The position numbers and the translations under genes are program-made. The notes under the pieces are model-generated. The model did no database searches and had not been told where the DNA came from. It was given only the letters and a program-made list of their open reading frames with translations. Below, piece after piece: positions 48,234 to 49,592 of a stretch of DNA of 49,592 nucleotides. The DNA is from an uncultured Oscillospiraceae bacterium (GTDB lineage Bacteria; Bacillota; Clostridia; Oscillospirales; Oscillospiraceae): assembly GCA_910578575.1 (NCBI GenBank), contig CAJTQP010000011.1, positions 1 to 49,592 of the forward strand. The letters are read 5' to 3'. Position 1 is the stretch's first letter. Every line of letters begins with the position of its first letter.

Positions 48234-49330
48234 GCTTGCACTCTCCTCATTTCCTGCTCCAGCAGGGCGTCATATACGGCAAGGGCGGCGGCGGCCTCCA
48301 GGCAGGGCACGGCCCTGGGGACGATACAGGGGTCATGGCGGCCCTTGATCTCCAGCTGGGCCTCCTCCCGGCGGCCCAGGCTGACGCTGTCCTGGGCCTG
48401 GGCGATGGAGGGGGTGGGCTTCACCGCTGCCCGGAACACCAGGGGCATTCCGTTGGTGATGCCCCCTAGGATGCCGCCGGCGTGGTTGGTTTTTGTGCGT
48501 ACTTGGCCGTCCACCAGGCAGAAGGGGTCGTTGTTCTCGCTGCCCCGCAGGGCGGCGCACTGGAAGCCCGCCCCAAACTCCACGCCCTTCACGGCGGGGA
48601 TGGCGAACACCAGGCGGGCGATGCGGTTCTCCATGCCGTCCAGCATGGGGTCCCCCAGGCCTGGGGGCAGGCCCAGGACGGCGCATTCGATGACGCCCCC
48701 CAGGGAGTCACCCGCCGCCTTTGCTTGCGCGATCTGGGTCTGCATCGCTGTCCCCGCGCTGTCGTCCGTCACCGGGAAGGGCTTTTCCCCAGGGGCCAGC
48801 AGGGCCGTCTCATTTAAGTGGACGGGGTCAAAGGGGGTGTCGGGCACGCCGCCAATGGCGGCGATGTGGGCCCCCACGGCGATGCCCCGGCGGGCCAGGA
48901 TCTGGCGGCAGATCCCCCCGGCGATGCACAGGGGGGCGGTGAGGCGGCCGGAGAAGTGGCCGCCCCCGGCGCTGTCCTGGAAGCCGCCGTACTTCACCTG
49001 GGCGGTGTAGTCGGCGTGGCCGGGGCGGGGCAGGTCTTTCAAATTGGCATAGTCCCCGGAGCGGGTGTTGGTGTTGCGGATGACGGCGGTGAGGGGGGCG
49101 CCGCAGGTCCTGCCCTCCAGCAGGCCGGAGAGGAACTCTGGCCGGTCCGCCTCCTTTCGGGGGGTGGACCAGTCCCCCTGGCCGGGGGCACGACGGTTTA
49201 AGAAGGTTTGGAGGGTGTCCAGGTCCACCGGCTCGCCGGGGGGGAGGCCGTCCAGGGTCACGCCGATGGCGCTGCCGTGGGATTGGCCGAAAATGGAAAC
49301 GGTCAGTTGACCGTGGTAGGTACTGCTCAT
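48230..49330 (-). CDS. aroC: chorismate synthase
   Basis: A 366-residue FMN-dependent enzyme making chorismate from EPSP. Signatures: FGQSHGSAIGV near the start, GGHFSGRLTAPLCIAGGI, and RTKTNHAGGILGGITNGMPL. The ATG at 49330 follows AAGGGAGA; the frame remains open 87 bases further, but that part holds the promoter and a leader hairpin. It is the first gene of aroC-pheA-aroE/aroK-aroQ. aroA, aroB and aroF are not in the window. Confidence 0.97.
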   Translation of the reverse strand: MSSTYHGQLTVSIFGQSHGSAIGVTLDGLPPGEPVDLDTLQTFLNRRAPGQGDWSTPRKEADRPEFLSGLLEGRTCGAPLTAVIRNTNTRSGDYANLKDLPRPGHADYTAQVKYGGFQDSAGGGHFSGRLTAPLCIAGGICRQILARRGIAVGAHIAAIGGVPDTPFDPVHLNETALLAPGEKPFPVTDDSAGTAMQTQIAQAKAAGDSLGGVIECAVLGLPPGLGDPMLDGMENRIARLVFAIPAVKGVEFGAGFQCAALRGSENNDPFCLVDGQVRTKTNHAGGILGGITNGMPLVFRAAVKPTPSIAQAQDSVSLGRREEAQLEIKGRHDPCIVPRAVPCLEAAAALAVYDALLEQEMRRVQA

Positions 49331-49345
49331 AGGTTCTCCCTTGGG

Positions 49346-49365
49346 TGACATCCTGGGAGATGTCA
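49346..49365 (-). promoter_or_regulatory. hairpin or operator in the aroC leader
   Basis: Perfect inverted repeat TGACATC / GATGTCA with a 6-nt spacer, 16 bp before the start codon and about 16 bp after the expected start of transcription. It may be a repressor site or a leader stem-loop. No T-box or Phe/Trp leader peptide is seen. Confidence 0.4.
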
Positions 49366-49388
49366 AGATATAGGAATCGTTCGTTTCT

Positions 49389-49417
49389 ATGATAAAGGAT
49401 ATTGTGCGGCCCGTCAA
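49389..49417 (-). promoter_or_regulatory. sigma-A promoter of the aromatic operon
   Basis: Minus-strand TTGACG, 17-nt spacer, TATCAT. Confidence 0.78.
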
Positions 49418-49512
49418 GAGGCGGGGGGCGATCTTTGGGGGAATTTTGGGGTTTGGGGGGGAAAGGTCGTGATGTGGATTCCCGTGGAAACGGCAGGTGG
49501 CGGGGAAATCGC

Positions 49513-49592
49513 GGGACGGCGAGGGCGCCGTCCCCTACATCCACCGTGGGATGCCCTCATGCCAGGTGGGGTTCACAGGGAACCACATCAAC
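49513..49592 (-). repeat. dispersed palindromic-ended repeat, copy E (cut by the window end)
   Basis: Begins GGGACGGCGAGGGCGCCGTC then CCCTACATCCACCGTGGG and continues GTTCACAGGGAACCAC, the same as copy C. Its end stem has compensating changes (GGGACGGCG / CGCCGTCCC), keeping the hairpin. Confidence 0.8.

Noticed and set aside
1..49592. tRNA and rRNA genes
   Set aside because: No cloverleaf with a GGTTCGAATCC-type T arm and no rRNA core sequence was seen; GGTTCACA in the dispersed repeats is not a T arm.

Overview
The window is GC-rich Firmicute-type chromosome, most likely from an anaerobic gut Oscillospiraceae (Flavonifractor / Lawsonibacter / Pseudoflavonifractor-like). Supporting signs: a spore germination protease gene (gpr) divergent from rpsT, sigma-A promoters with 17-nt spacers, strong AGGAGG ribosome sites with TTG/GTG starts, SLH and sortase surface anchoring, TypA, DUF2325/DUF3793 proteins, and a dispersed palindromic repeat family. 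The taxonomic call is inference.

Layout. 1-2945: right end of a phage-like or integrative element, six tightly packed minus-strand genes ending in an MT-A70 DNA methyltransferase. 3.1-16.1 kb: mostly housekeeping genes (typA, Uma2 nuclease, CZB chemoreceptor, MATE pump, rpsT, gpr, a decayed transposase, proS, a membrane protein, metG). 16.1-16.9 kb: an 800-bp non-coding stretch with a hairpin array, a possible toxin-gene remnant, a dispersed repeat and a terminator. 16.9-19.7 kb: a three-gene TRAP transporter. 19.9-22.4 kb: a serine recombinase, a 97-bp segment bounded by inverted repeats and holding promoter-like boxes in both directions, and a GtrII-type glucosyltransferase; this resembles a phase-variable switch. 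22.4-23.2 kb: an AP2-domain protein whose promoter is flanked by two copies of a 24-bp palindrome. 23.2-26.8 kb: two tandem c-di-GMP-I riboswitches ahead of a large sortase-anchored adhesin. 26.9-31 kb: YcxB-like protein, zapA, U32 peptidase-family hydroxylase gene, HAD phosphatase. 31.2-35.9 kb: an apparently self-regulated ECF sigma factor in one overlapping operon with a membrane protein and an ABC-2 exporter. 36-39.4 kb: Rpn-type nuclease, SLH-anchored polysaccharide deacetylase, DUF3788. 39.5-42.2 kb: proB, proA, gtrA. 42.3-45.4 kb: an internally deleted acetyltransferase, DUF2325-DUF3793 pair, HAAS/PadR pair, cysteine-rich protein. 45.4-49.4 kb: the minus-strand aromatic operon aroC-pheA-aroE/aroK fusion-aroQ.

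How the parts work together. The surface theme is strong between 19.9 and 26.8 kb: possible DNA inversion controlling an envelope glucosyltransferase, next to an adhesin governed by a doubled second-messenger riboswitch. Five copies of a ~150-bp repeat with REP-like palindromic ends lie only between genes (13877, 16436, 31030, 43493, 49513). No tRNA, rRNA or CRISPR array was found. All calls come from reading the sequence; no database search was run.
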